NCBI RefSeq assembly: GCF_011602365.1
Contig: NZ_JAAONZ010000022.1
Location: 19,481-83,480, forward strand
Length of the DNA stretch: 64,000 nt
Reading direction: 5' to 3'
From: Pseudomaricurvus hydrocarbonicus
Lineage (GTDB): Bacteria; Pseudomonadota; Gammaproteobacteria; Pseudomonadales; Cellvibrionaceae
The position numbers and the translations under genes are program-made. The notes under the pieces are model-generated. The model searched no databases and was not told the DNA's origin. It saw only the letters and a program-made list of their open reading frames with translations. The first letter of the stretch is position 1; each line of letters begins with the position of its first letter. Positions 38,020-45,445 of this stretch are shown here, in pieces.

Positions 38020-38121
38020 GAGATATTTCATGGTATCTTGCTCTCCTCTTAAGACTGGCGACTGGCCAGCTGCTTTAAACTTTCAAAGCGCCTCGGTAAT
38101 GAATGACCGGGGCTTTTTTTT
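38020..38121 (+). ncRNA. Predicted sRNA, copy 1 of three tandem paralogues
   Basis: About 102 nt. The 5' hairpin AGATA/TATCT (38021-38025, 38034-38038) exposes loop TTTCATGG. A single-stranded anti-Shine-Dalgarno stretch CTCTCCTC (38041-38048) follows, then TGGCCAGC, and a Rho-independent terminator (AAAGCGCCTCGG ... CCGGGGCTTT with T8 ending 38121). ATTTCATGGTAT (38025-38036) is perfectly complementary to the ompA-like start region at 62704-62715. The locus matches Spot 42 (E. coli) and ErsA (P. aeruginosa), both between polA and engB. Transcription and Hfq binding are inferred, not shown. Confidence 0.78.
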
Positions 38122-38249
38122 GTCCGCGGTGTGAACTGGGGTGAGAGTTGGGGTGTGAGCAGGAGTGTGAGCAGGGGGAGCGCCGCAATGAGGCGTGGTG
38201 CGGCTTGACAGCAATACGGAATTTTTTTTAAAAAAAATGAACACGCAGT

Positions 38250-38277
38250 GGAACTTTTGGGGCGGAGCTCAGTCTCA
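38250..38277 (+). promoter_or_regulatory. Sigma-E/AlgU-like promoter of sRNA copy 2
   Basis: -35 GGAACTT (38250-38256), 16-nt spacer, -10 TCTCA (38273-38277). A TTTTTTTTAAAAAAAA palindrome lies about 15 bp upstream and may act as an UP-type element. Confidence 0.8.
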
Positions 38278-38283
38278 GTTATC

Positions 38284-38382
38284 AAGATATTTCATGGTGT
38301 CTTGCTCTCCTCTTAAGACTGGTTATATGGCCAGCAGCTTTAAATTTTAAAAGCGCCTCGGCAACGTCCGGGGCTTTTTTTT
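38284..38382 (+). ncRNA. Predicted sRNA, copy 2 of three tandem paralogues
   Basis: About 99 nt, same layout as copy 1: AGATATTTCATGGTGTCTT 5' element, CTCTCCTC core (38305-38312), ATGGCCAGCAGCTTTA, terminator with CCGGGGCTTTTTTTT ending 38382. The change of TATCT to TGTCT keeps the 5' hairpin through a G-U pair, and keeps the ompA pairing through a G-U wobble (ATTTCATGGTGT, 38289-38300). Conservation is strongest in the 5' third and the terminator; the middle varies, as expected for functional paralogues. Confidence 0.78.
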
Positions 38383-38556
38383 GTCTGTCGGTTGAGTCTT
38401 TGCTGTCTTTTGGTCACGGTCGCGTTTTGTGAACAGCGGTTGGCGGTTACTGGGACATTTAAGGGGCAGGTGAAGTGGAGGTGAGCAGGACGAAACACCG
38501 TCGCGGCTCCGACATTGCTGGCTTGCCTGATTTTTTGAGAAAAACTCAATTTTTTC

Positions 38557-38584
38557 GGAACTTTCCTGTCTGGCGCCAGTCTCA
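38557..38584 (+). promoter_or_regulatory. Sigma-E/AlgU-like promoter of sRNA copy 3
   Basis: -35 GGAACTT (38557-38563), 16-nt spacer, -10 TCTCA (38580-38584). Immediately upstream is a T-rich tract with a small TTGAG/CTCAA hairpin that could also stop read-through from copy 2. Confidence 0.8.
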
Positions 38585-38590
38585 GTTAAC

Positions 38591-38690
38591 AAGATATTTC
38601 ATGGTGTCTTACTCTCCTCCTTAAGACTGGCCGGATGGCCAGCAGCTTTAGACATTACAAAGCGCCCCGACAGTGTCGGGGCTTTTTTTT
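38591..38690 (+). ncRNA. Predicted sRNA, copy 3 of three tandem paralogues
   Basis: About 100 nt. The 5' element AGATATTTCATGGTGTCTT is identical to copy 2, and the core is extended to CTCTCCTCC (38612-38620). Its terminator is the most perfect of the three: CCCCGACA/TGTCGGGG followed by T8 ending 38690. The compensating changes between terminator arms across the copies argue that they are maintained as RNA structures. Confidence 0.78.
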
Positions 38691-38915
38691 ACCCTTTCGC
38701 TATCCATTTTTTTCACATTGGTGCCCGCCTTGTTTGGTGTGCGTGGCCGCACCACAGTCAGTACGTCCTGCTTCAGGTTCTGTAACCGCTAGCACAATAT
38801 TTTCAAGACGGTGCGTTGTCGACGCATACATGTCGTCTATTATTGTTTTATCGCGAATTGTCGCGCCACGTTGAGCGTTTTTTGTGAGCCGTTACTGATC
38901 TTTACATCGAAAGCC

Positions 38916-38943
38916 GGAACCTTCATGCGGATGGGAGTTCAAA
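38916..38943 (+). promoter_or_regulatory. Sigma-E-like promoter of the fourth sRNA unit
   Basis: -35 GGAACCT (38916-38922), 16-nt spacer, -10 TCAAA (38939-38943). This -10 differs from copies 1-3 but is a canonical sigma-E -10. Start expected near 38950. Confidence 0.7.
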
Positions 38944-38949
38944 GTTATC

Positions 38950-39056
38950 AGGACGGCAACGCATGCACCTTTGCGTTGCAACCAAGCTGGCGACTTCCCC
39001 CAAGAGCGTCGGCTGTTTCAACCCGACAGTTTCCCCAAGGCTGTCGGGTTTTTTTT
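38950..39056 (+). ncRNA. Predicted sRNA with C-rich loops, unrelated to the three paralogues
   Basis: About 107 nt, three hairpins: GCAACGC/GCGTTGC (38956-38962, 38973-38979) with loop ATGCACCTTT; a second helix around GGCGAC/GTCGGC with loop TTCCCCCAAG; and the terminator CCCGACAG/CTGTCGGG (39022-39029, 39041-39048) with loop TTTCCCCAAGG and T8 ending 39056. The TTCCCC(C)AAG motif is displayed in two loops, and C-rich loops are a known way for sRNAs to pair with G-rich ribosome sites. No sequence similarity to copies 1-3. Confidence 0.7.
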
Positions 39057-39202
39057 GTCTGCAATCTTTATGATGGTCTGGCAGGGCTCGAACCGCATGG
39101 CGATGTTAGCAGCTACTGTCGATCAGAGTGTGGGTAACCGACACCAGCCGTTGCGGATGATATGCGTTGCGCCTGAGAAGCGCTGGGCTTTTCCGGAGCC
39201 AT

Positions 39203-39234
39203 AAAAAAAGCCGGCTCTGATGTCAGAACCGGCT
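39203..39234 (-). terminator. Rho-independent terminator of the TonB-dependent receptor gene
   Basis: On the minus strand AGCCGGTTCTGA / TCAGAGCCGGCT forms a perfect 12-bp stem with a 2-nt loop centre, followed by T7. It lies 52 bp after the receptor stop. Confidence 0.93.
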
Positions 39235-39285
39235 CAAGCACACCGTGAGGTGACTGAACGCGATGCTAGAAGTTCACTCCGTAAC

Positions 39286-41814
39286 TCAGAAGTTGAGGCG
39301 GCCGGTCAGACCCCAGGTCATGGGGGCTTCCATATAGGCACTGAGAGACCCGGTTTGCAGCGGGGTATCAAAGCCGATGTTGATGACCTCCTCGTCCGTG
39401 AGGTTTTTGCCCCACAGTTCAATGGCCCAGGACTCATCCATCGCCGCCAGGGTGACGTTGGCGTTCCAGATCCAGTAGTCATCATTTTCCGTGAAGCTGT
39501 CATTATCCTGACCGGTGGTGTAATCCGAACGGTAGCGGTAGCTGGTGCCCAGTTTCAACATCAGGTCGCTGTTGAGCTCGTGCAGGTAGGTGACGCTGCC
39601 CGCATAGGTCACATCGGAGACAAAGTTCGGCGTTTCGCCGGTCAGGTCCTGGGGTGGCACGACGCCTTCGGCACGGGCCTGAAGACCGGCAGCTTCCTGC
39701 TGGGCAATGGTGGTGGAACCGGTTTTAAAGTCCGCGTATTCGATGTCCTGCAGCACCAGGCCGCCACTGATGATCCAGTTCTCGGTGGGGTTCCAGCTGT
39801 AGTCGATTTCGAGACCCTGGCCTTCAATTTCACCGGCATTTTGCAAGGTGAAACCGACACCATCAAAGGAGTTGACCTGGAAGTCAGTGACCGTCTGGTA
39901 GAACACCGTCGCGTTCAGCTGCAGCGTGCGGTCAAACAGGAAGGATTTGACACCCACTTCGTACGACTCGGTGTCTTCCGGATCAAACTGGAGGGTGTCC
40001 AGGTTCGCGACCGGGTTACCGGGGGTTTGGCCGATGGTGCCGTTCAGGTTCAGGCCGCCGGCTTTGTAGCCCTGGGCGTAGCGCCCATAGACCGACAGGC
40101 TGTCGGACAGTTCGAAATTGAGGCTGGTGGCGACGGAGACGTCATCGTCATCGTAGTCGTCGCTGGTGGCTTGCACGGGGATGTGCACCTGCAAAGGTCG
40201 CAGCGAGTTGAACAGGCTTTGGCTGATCGCCAGCAGATCCACCTGAGAGAAGGGATCGTCACTGGCGACGACATAATCCGCCTCTTTTTCCTCTTCCGAG
40301 TAACGCACACCCAGGGTCCAGCTTAAGGCTTCGGTAATGTTCCAGGTGGCCTGGCCGAAGAACGCCAGGCTTTCCGAATTGTAGGAGACTTCCTCGTGGG
40401 TACCGGTGCCAGCGATGGCGGGGTTCACTTCCAGGCCGTCCGCGCCAAAGTTAACCAGGCCGGTGCCCAGCATCTGTCCAACCGCGTCCCCGAGGCCGAC
40501 GAACTCAACCCCAAGCAGTCGGGCCAGGCCCACATTGGAAAGGTAGGCCGCGCCCTGTTCGCCCCAGGTGTAACGCCCTTCCGCGTCGATGTCCTGATCA
40601 AAGTAAAAGGCACCGGCGGTCCAGTCCAGCCGCTCACCGGTGTGGGACAGGCGCAATTCGAAGGAGTTTTCGGTGATGTCCTGTCCGCGCCCGCCCGACC
40701 AAATGTCGGCGGCGGTCATGTCAATGTCGCCAAAGGGCTGGGTTTCAAAAAAGCGGTGGGCGGCAATCGCCGTCAGGCTCAGGGATTCGGTCAGGTCGGT
40801 GTTGAACTCCGCCGAGAAGCCGCCGTCGATAAAGCTGTCATCGCCAGGGCTGGAGTCATTGCGGTCGGTTTTGTAGTCACCGATGTCCGGGTAGCCACCG
40901 GCAAAGTTCAACTCAGGAGAGACGTATTCGCCGGGGGTGAAGGCTTGCACCGGGGCGCCAATGTTAAGGTTCTCGCCGAACGGTGAGGGATTCGCGATCA
41001 AGCCGAGAGTGGCCGGGCCATAGAACACCGGCACCGGAGCACAGCAGACTTCATCGGTCTCGGTGTAATCGGCCATCACGCGCAGCGAGGTGCCGTCGCT
41101 GATGTCCCAGAGAATCTGACCGCGTACCGTGGAGCGATTCTTGTCGTTGTAGTCTTCACCGGTGACGGCGTTTTCGACGTAGCCGTCGCGCTCCTGCCAG
41201 GTGGCGGATAAACGGTAGGCGAGGGTGTCTGCAATCAGGGGGCCGGTGACCCCGGCTTTAATCTGCTTGTAGCCATAGTCGCCACCGCTGAGGGAAACAT
41301 GGCCATTGGCTTCATAAGAGGGCTTTTTGGAGCGAACACTGATCACCCCGGCCGACGTGTTGCGGCCAAACAGCGTACCCTGGGGGCCACGCAGCACCTC
41401 GACAGCTTCGATGTCGACAAAATCACTCAACGCGGACCCCGGACGGCCGCGGTAGACACCGTCGATGAAAACCCCCACGGATTGTTCCAGGCCGGAGTTT
41501 TGGCCGGCCGTGCCAATGCCACGAATGGTCATGATCGATTGGGTGGCGCCGGAGGAACTGTTGAAGACCAGGCTGGGGGCAACCTGTTGCAAATCACTCA
41601 GGTCTCTAACCTGAGCTTGCTCCAGGGCGTCGCCGCCATAGGAGGCGACCGAGACGGGGACTTCCAGAATTGACTGGGCACGCTTCTGGGCGTAAACCGT
41701 CACTTCTTCAATTTCGCGGTTGTTTTGGGTGGTGTCCTGAGCCATGCCACTGATGGCGTGGGTGGCGGCAATGAAACTAATGGCGAGTGCCAGCTTAGTA
41801 GGCTGAAAGTACAT
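39286..41814 (-). CDS. TonB-dependent outer-membrane receptor
   Basis: 842 residues: signal peptide (MYFQPTKLALAISFIAATHA, cleavage after GMAQ), plug domain (EEVTVYAQKRAQSILEVPVS, near the TonB box position; VEVLRGPQGTLFGRNTSAG) and a 22-stranded barrel ending in the outer-membrane C-terminal phenylalanine (LTGRLNF). The start at 41814 follows GAGAGGAAG; the open frame upstream is not needed. The ligand is unknown; the plug resembles the large receptor group of carbohydrate- or siderophore-using marine bacteria. It lies between polA and engB, which are closer neighbours in many relatives, so it may be an insertion. Confidence 0.92.
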   Translation of the reverse strand: MYFQPTKLALAISFIAATHAISGMAQDTTQNNREIEEVTVYAQKRAQSILEVPVSVASYGGDALEQAQVRDLSDLQQVAPSLVFNSSSGATQSIMTIRGIGTAGQNSGLEQSVGVFIDGVYRGRPGSALSDFVDIEAVEVLRGPQGTLFGRNTSAGVISVRSKKPSYEANGHVSLSGGDYGYKQIKAGVTGPLIADTLAYRLSATWQERDGYVENAVTGEDYNDKNRSTVRGQILWDISDGTSLRVMADYTETDEVCCAPVPVFYGPATLGLIANPSPFGENLNIGAPVQAFTPGEYVSPELNFAGGYPDIGDYKTDRNDSSPGDDSFIDGGFSAEFNTDLTESLSLTAIAAHRFFETQPFGDIDMTAADIWSGGRGQDITENSFELRLSHTGERLDWTAGAFYFDQDIDAEGRYTWGEQGAAYLSNVGLARLLGVEFVGLGDAVGQMLGTGLVNFGADGLEVNPAIAGTGTHEEVSYNSESLAFFGQATWNITEALSWTLGVRYSEEEKEADYVVASDDPFSQVDLLAISQSLFNSLRPLQVHIPVQATSDDYDDDDVSVATSLNFELSDSLSVYGRYAQGYKAGGLNLNGTIGQTPGNPVANLDTLQFDPEDTESYEVGVKSFLFDRTLQLNATVFYQTVTDFQVNSFDGVGFTLQNAGEIEGQGLEIDYSWNPTENWIISGGLVLQDIEYADFKTGSTTIAQQEAAGLQARAEGVVPPQDLTGETPNFVSDVTYAGSVTYLHELNSDLMLKLGTSYRYRSDYTTGQDNDSFTENDDYWIWNANVTLAAMDESWAIELWGKNLTDEEVINIGFDTPLQTGSLSAYMEAPMTWGLTGRLNF

Positions 41815-42089
41815 ACCAACTTCCTCTCTTGGTGCGATGCCGATCCCGTGATGACTGTCGGCAGATCGCTTGTGTTTATTGTTATATAGGTAGTCGTGAA
41901 CGTTTTGCTTGCAGGCTCTGCTGCCCCGAGAGGCGGAGAGCCGAAAGCATTTGATCACGTGCCTTAAAATTAGTAGATATGGAGGTTGAAGCGCAAGCGG
42001 CTGAATAAAAGCGGGAAGCGGTTGGGCCGGGGAAGGCCGACGAATTATTTGGGTATACCTTTATTTTTGGTTATTTTTTGATCGAATTC

Positions 42090-42212
42090 GGGCGTTTGAG
42101 GGGAATATTCATTAAACTTGAGTGATATCGACACACTGGGTATAAGTTTAATGAATGTTCTAATATTGATATAAAGCATTATATCAATTTGGAATATAGG
42201 GCGTTTGGGGGG
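42090..42212. repeat. AT-rich inverted repeats bounded by direct repeats
   Basis: Two inverted repeats: a 17-bp arm pair (42103-42119, 42144-42160; 16 of 17 match, core ATTCATTAAACTT) and a perfect 10-bp pair ATTGATATAA/TTATATCAAT (42165-42174, 42179-42188). Both sit between direct repeats GGGCGTTTGAGGGG (42090-42103) and GGGCGTTTGGGGGG (42199-42212). The block is far more AT-rich than its surroundings. It fills the 400-bp gap (41815-42214) upstream of the receptor gene and right after the engB stop. It could be an operator array or a small mobile-element remnant. Confidence 0.75.
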
Positions 42213-42214
42213 CT

Positions 42215-42898
42215 TTACGAGTCACTTTCCGACGTTGGCGCCGGAGGCTGTTCAGTTTCGCTGGTTTCATTCAGCGCAAGCCATAGATTCAGTTGCTTGA
42301 CCAGTTGATCGATGCCGGTCTTTTTTAACGATGAAAAGAGCTGCACAGTGACCAGGTCGTCCACTTCGGCTTCTTTCAATTGTTTGCGCAACGCCAGCAG
42401 GGTGGCCTGAGCCGGGCCCTTTTTCAACTTGTCGGCTTTGGTGAGCAAAATGTGCACGGGCATTTCGGCACCAATGGCCCAATTGAGCATCGTGGTGTCG
42501 AACTCCTGCATGGGGTGGCGGGTGTCCATGAGTAAAATCATGCCTTTCAGGCATTGGCGTTCACGCAAATACTCGGAAAGATTGCGCTCCCACTCCTGCT
42601 TCATCTTCAGGGGCACTTTGGCGTAGCCATAACCCGGCAGATCGACTAGCCTTTGGGTTTCGGTCAGCTGAAAGAAGTTAATCAATTGCGTCCGCCCGGG
42701 TGTTTTACTGGTGCGCGCCAGCTTGTGGTTGCTGGTCAGGGCGTTGATGGCGCTGGACTTTCCGGCATTGGAGCGGCCGGCAAAGGCCACTTCTGCCCCG
42801 GTGTCGGGGGGGCATTGTCGAATTGACGGTGCACTTTGGGTAAACTCTGCGTTAGCGTAGTTTATACGGTTGATAATGCGATCGCTGGTAGAACTCAA
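42215..42898 (-). CDS. engB: Ribosome-biogenesis GTPase EngB/YsxC (YihA)
   Basis: 227 residues. G1 [10 protein letters not shown]2 region [13 protein letters not shown]3 DLPGYG and G4 TKADK are intact. Essential GTPase for large-subunit assembly. A TTG start at 42898 is chosen, with AGGG 7 nt upstream; no ATG exists ahead of the conserved [16 protein letters not shown], and a TTG at 42913 is also open. It is divergent from the cytochrome c4 gene, the same order as in Pseudomonas (engB, cytochrome c4, dsbA). Confidence 0.94.
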   Translation of the reverse strand: MSSTSDRIINRINYANAEFTQSAPSIRQCPPDTGAEVAFAGRSNAGKSSAINALTSNHKLARTSKTPGRTQLINFFQLTETQRLVDLPGYGYAKVPLKMKQEWERNLSEYLRERQCLKGMILLMDTRHPMQEFDTTMLNWAIGAEMPVHILLTKADKLKKGPAQATLLALRKQLKEAEVDDLVTVQLFSSLKKTGIDQLVKQLNLWLALNETSETEQPPAPTSESDS

Positions 42899-43058
42899 GA
42901 GATAACCCTGCAAAAAGAGTGAGATTTCAGGCGGTTAGTATATAATGTCGCGGTTTTTGCTCGCCGGTGATGGCGGCAATTGTAGCTCGGACAGCCCCGC
43001 AGAGGGTAGTCGCGTTGCAAACAATCGTTCAATGAATAAAAATTTGACGGATTAGCCA

Positions 43059-43706
43059 ATGAAAAACATCTTCAAACAGGCCATGATTGCTGTAAGTTTG
43101 ATCGCCGCTGCTCAAGGTGCTCTGGCGGCAGGTGATGCGACCGCAGGCGAAAGCAAAGTAGCCGTATGCGCGGCGTGTCACGGTGCTGACGGGAACAGTC
43201 CAGCGCCAAACTTTCCCAAGCTGGCCGGCCTGGGTGAGAAGTACCTGCTCAAGCAGCTGAAAGACATTAAAGCCGGTAATCGCACGGTCACTGAAATGGT
43301 TGGATTATTGGACGCCATGTCAGATCAGGATCTTGCCGATATGGCCGCTTTCTTTGACAGCAAGCCTTTGCAGCTGGCGGGTGCGCAACCGTTAACCGTC
43401 AAAGTGAACTCGGGTATCGAGGTTGATGGTCTGGAGTTGGCTGAAAAAATCTTCCGTGCCGGTAAAGCGGACGTGGGCACTCCGGCCTGTACCGGTTGTC
43501 ACTCCCCTCGGGCCCAGGGCAACGCACCGGCCGGCTATCCGCGTCTGAGCGGCCAGCACGCCCAGTACCTGGAGACGCAGCTGCGCAACTTCCGCGCCGG
43601 TGAGCGTACCAACGATGGTGATCAAAGCACCATGCGCCAGGTGGCTCAACACCTGAGCGATGCTGAAATCAAAGCCTTGGCCAACTACATTTCTGGTCTG
43701 AACTAG
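43059..43706 (+). CDS. Cytochrome c4 (dihaem)
   Basis: 215 residues with signal peptide (cleavage ALA-AGDA near 23). Two cytochrome c domains carry haem sites CAACH (about 37-41) and CTGCH (about 144-148); the distal methionines lie in TEMVGLLDAM and STMRQV. A periplasmic electron carrier that can donate to the terminal oxidase encoded earlier in the window. A strong terminator follows. Confidence 0.95.
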   Translation: MKNIFKQAMIAVSLIAAAQGALAAGDATAGESKVAVCAACHGADGNSPAPNFPKLAGLGEKYLLKQLKDIKAGNRTVTEMVGLLDAMSDQDLADMAAFFDSKPLQLAGAQPLTVKVNSGIEVDGLELAEKIFRAGKADVGTPACTGCHSPRAQGNAPAGYPRLSGQHAQYLETQLRNFRAGERTNDGDQSTMRQVAQHLSDAEIKALANYISGLN

Positions 43707-43722
43707 AACCGGGTTGGAGAAA

Positions 43723-43745
43723 AAGCGGCTTCGGCCGCTTTTTTT
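43723..43745 (+). terminator. Rho-independent terminator after cytochrome c4
   Basis: AAGCGGC/GCCGCTT stem with a stable TTCG tetraloop (43723-43740), T-run to 43745. The rest of the 359-bp gap to dsbA (43746-44065) shows no gene or repeat. Confidence 0.95.
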
Positions 43746-44065
43746 ATGGCTGTGATTCAAGCCCGGTTCAGCAAACTTGTGGATAATCTCTGGTCTGGAG
43801 GGGCTGTCTGAAGGCAGGTCTTCGGGGGGACAGTGTCCTCAGGTAGCGGGGTTGGTGGATAAAAGACAGCCTCTGTGACCATACCCTGACCGATGAAGCC
43901 CCCAAACGGGATGAGATTCCGTTTTTGTGTGAAATTAATGGTATAACGGGAACCTCATTGATTTTTATGGTCTTACATGAACGTGTTGTTGCGCAGCAGC
44001 GCTCGTTGGCGAGGGCCGTTGGGCAATACGTCGGAATTTTTCTTAATAACTCATGGAGTAATAGC

Positions 44066-44701
44066 ATGCGTGTAATGGCGGCAATCTTTGCCTTGATGTT
44101 TTCCCTGGTGGCTTGTGCTGCGGATAAGGCCCCGGCGGCCTACCAGGCCGGTACTCACTATACGGTTCTTGAAACCCCGGTGCGGACCATGGATCCGAGT
44201 AAAATCGAGGTGACCGAGGTGTTTTGGTACGGTTGTGGTCACTGCTTTAAATTTGAACCCATGGTGCATCAGTGGTCAGAGAAGCTGCCCGGCGATGTGG
44301 ATTTTGAACGTTCGCCAGCGATGTGGAACGCCTTGATGGAAGTCCATGCCCGCGCGTTTTATGTGGCGAAAGCTCTGGGTGTGTTTGACCAGGTCCACCA
44401 GCCGCTGTTTAACGCGTTGAACCTGGAGCGTAAACGTCTTGGCAATGTGGATGAGCTGGCGGATTTCTTTGCCGACTTCGGGGTCGACAAAGACAAATTT
44501 GAGAAAGCCTATGCCTCTTTTGGCGTCGCCAGTCAGGTGAAACAGGCCGATGCCCGCGCCCGCAGTTACAAAATTACCGGAACCCCGGAAATTGTGGTGG
44601 ACGGCAAATACCGCATCAGTGCCCGTCAGGCCGGTGGTCAGGCAGAAATGTTGAAAGTGGCCGATTACCTGGTGGCCAAGATCCGCGACGAGCGCAGTTA
44701 A
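44066..44701 (+). CDS. dsbA: Thiol:disulfide interchange protein DsbA, CGHC active site
   Basis: 211 residues. The signal peptide (MRVMAAIFALMFSLVACAAD) contains LVAC, so it might be a lipoprotein, with cysteine at 17. Thioredoxin fold with inserted helical domain; the active site is CGHC (FWYGCGHCFKFEP) instead of the usual DsbA CPHC, and the cis-proline is in GTPEIVV. It introduces disulfides into periplasmic proteins. The start at 44066 has GGAG upstream; the open frame from 43925 is spurious. Adjacent to cytochrome c4 as in Pseudomonas. Confidence 0.93.
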   Translation: MRVMAAIFALMFSLVACAADKAPAAYQAGTHYTVLETPVRTMDPSKIEVTEVFWYGCGHCFKFEPMVHQWSEKLPGDVDFERSPAMWNALMEVHARAFYVAKALGVFDQVHQPLFNALNLERKRLGNVDELADFFADFGVDKDKFEKAYASFGVASQVKQADARARSYKITGTPEIVVDGKYRISARQAGGQAEMLKVADYLVAKIRDERS

Positions 44702-44776
44702 GTTCGCGGTTGGCGGGGTGGCAGCGCCAGCCCGCCAGGTGCGCAGCTTGTCAGGCCCTGCAGGCATCGGGGCAAT

Positions 44777-44808
44777 AAAAAAAGGGCACTTCAGGGTGCC
44801 CTTTTTTT
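44777..44808. terminator. Bidirectional terminator between dsbA and slmA
   Basis: A7 - GGGCAC (44784-44789) / GTGCCC (44796-44801) - T7. Serves both converging genes. Confidence 0.92.
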
Positions 44809-44830
44809 GTGCGTGATAATCCGTGTTGTG

Positions 44831-45445
44831 CTAGCTGACCGGCTGCAGAACTTCGCGGTAAAAACCGCTCACCAGGATCGGCCATTGTTCATCCCAGCTT
44901 TCGGTGGGCATGCGCTTGAATTCACTGCGGACGAACTGGGCGATGCGTCCCTCAGCGGTGGCCATCAACAAGTTGGCAGCAGCGGTAACCGGTAAAATCG
45001 GGCGCAGCCCTTCACGGATTTCGGCTTCGCGAAGAATTTGTTTGATCTGGGTTTCCAGGCGATCGAACAATTGGGCGACTCTCGCCCTCAGGCGTTCGGT
45101 TTCGCCGGTCAGCGCGTCACCGGTGAGGATGCGGGTAATGCCCGGGTTGCGTTCGGTGAAGGTCAACAGCAGGAATAAAATCTTGTTGCAACGGGTCAGT
45201 GCCGAAGTGTCGTCCTGAGTGATCAGGCTGATGCGAGAGAAAATGGTCTCTTCAATGAATTCGATCAGACCCTCAAACATTTTCGATTTGCTGGGGAAGT
45301 GGCGGTAGAGCGCGGCTTCGGAAACCCCCACTTCTTTCGCAAGGGCGGCAGTAGTTATACGAGCACCCGGAGACACCTCCAACATGTGAGCCAGGGATTC
45401 CAAGATTTGCTGGCGGCGTGAAACTTTCGTGCTGGGTTTGCTCAT
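44831..45445 (-). CDS. slmA: Nucleoid occlusion factor SlmA
   Basis: 204 residues, TetR family. N-terminal helix-turn-helix ([24 protein letters not shown]). The whole protein follows the SlmA pattern, e.g. [14 protein letters not shown] and [19 protein letters not shown] C-terminal part ([15 protein letters not shown]). SlmA bound to DNA inhibits FtsZ assembly over the nucleoid. The start [11 protein letters not shown] at 45445 is preferred over an ATG ten codons earlier. In relatives it is a neighbour of argB/algC/coaBC, as here. Confidence 0.95.
   Translation of the reverse strand: MSKPSTKVSRRQQILESLAHMLEVSPGARITTAALAKEVGVSEAALYRHFPSKSKMFEGLIEFIEETIFSRISLITQDDTSALTRCNKILFLLLTFTERNPGITRILTGDALTGETERLRARVAQLFDRLETQIKQILREAEIREGLRPILPVTAAANLLMATAEGRIAQFVRSEFKRMPTESWDEQWPILVSGFYREVLQPVS

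Larger units (their letters stand above)
37902..39285. other. 1.4-kb gene-free interval carrying four sigma-E-type sRNA units
   Basis: No protein gene is supported between polA and the receptor gene. It begins with an inverted repeat GAGGCC (37906-37911)/GGCCTC (37940-37945) enclosing direct repeats of GAGACCTGAAYTAA. Three related sRNA units follow at about 38020, 38284 and 38591, then a fourth, different unit at about 38950, then the minus-strand terminator of the receptor gene. A direct repeat GTGTGAGCAGG occurs twice near 38155-38175. A/T tracts lie upstream of the second and third promoters. Confidence 0.85.

Noticed and set aside
38005..38058. CCAGTCT/AGACTGG inverted repeat enclosing the sRNA 5' region in all three copies, first read as an outer RNA stem
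   Set aside because: The left arm overlaps the promoter -10 element and would lie upstream of the expected transcription start, so it is not part of the RNA. It may still matter as DNA.
38221..38240. T8A8 palindrome considered as a bidirectional terminator between sRNA copies 1 and 2
   Set aside because: No GC stem; it sits just upstream of a sigma-E -35 element, so an UP-type role is more plausible.
39220..40326. Long plus-strand frame of 368 codons across the receptor gene
   Set aside because: Antisense shadow of the TonB-dependent receptor, which has full domain structure and signal peptide on the minus strand; the plus frame has no family resemblance.
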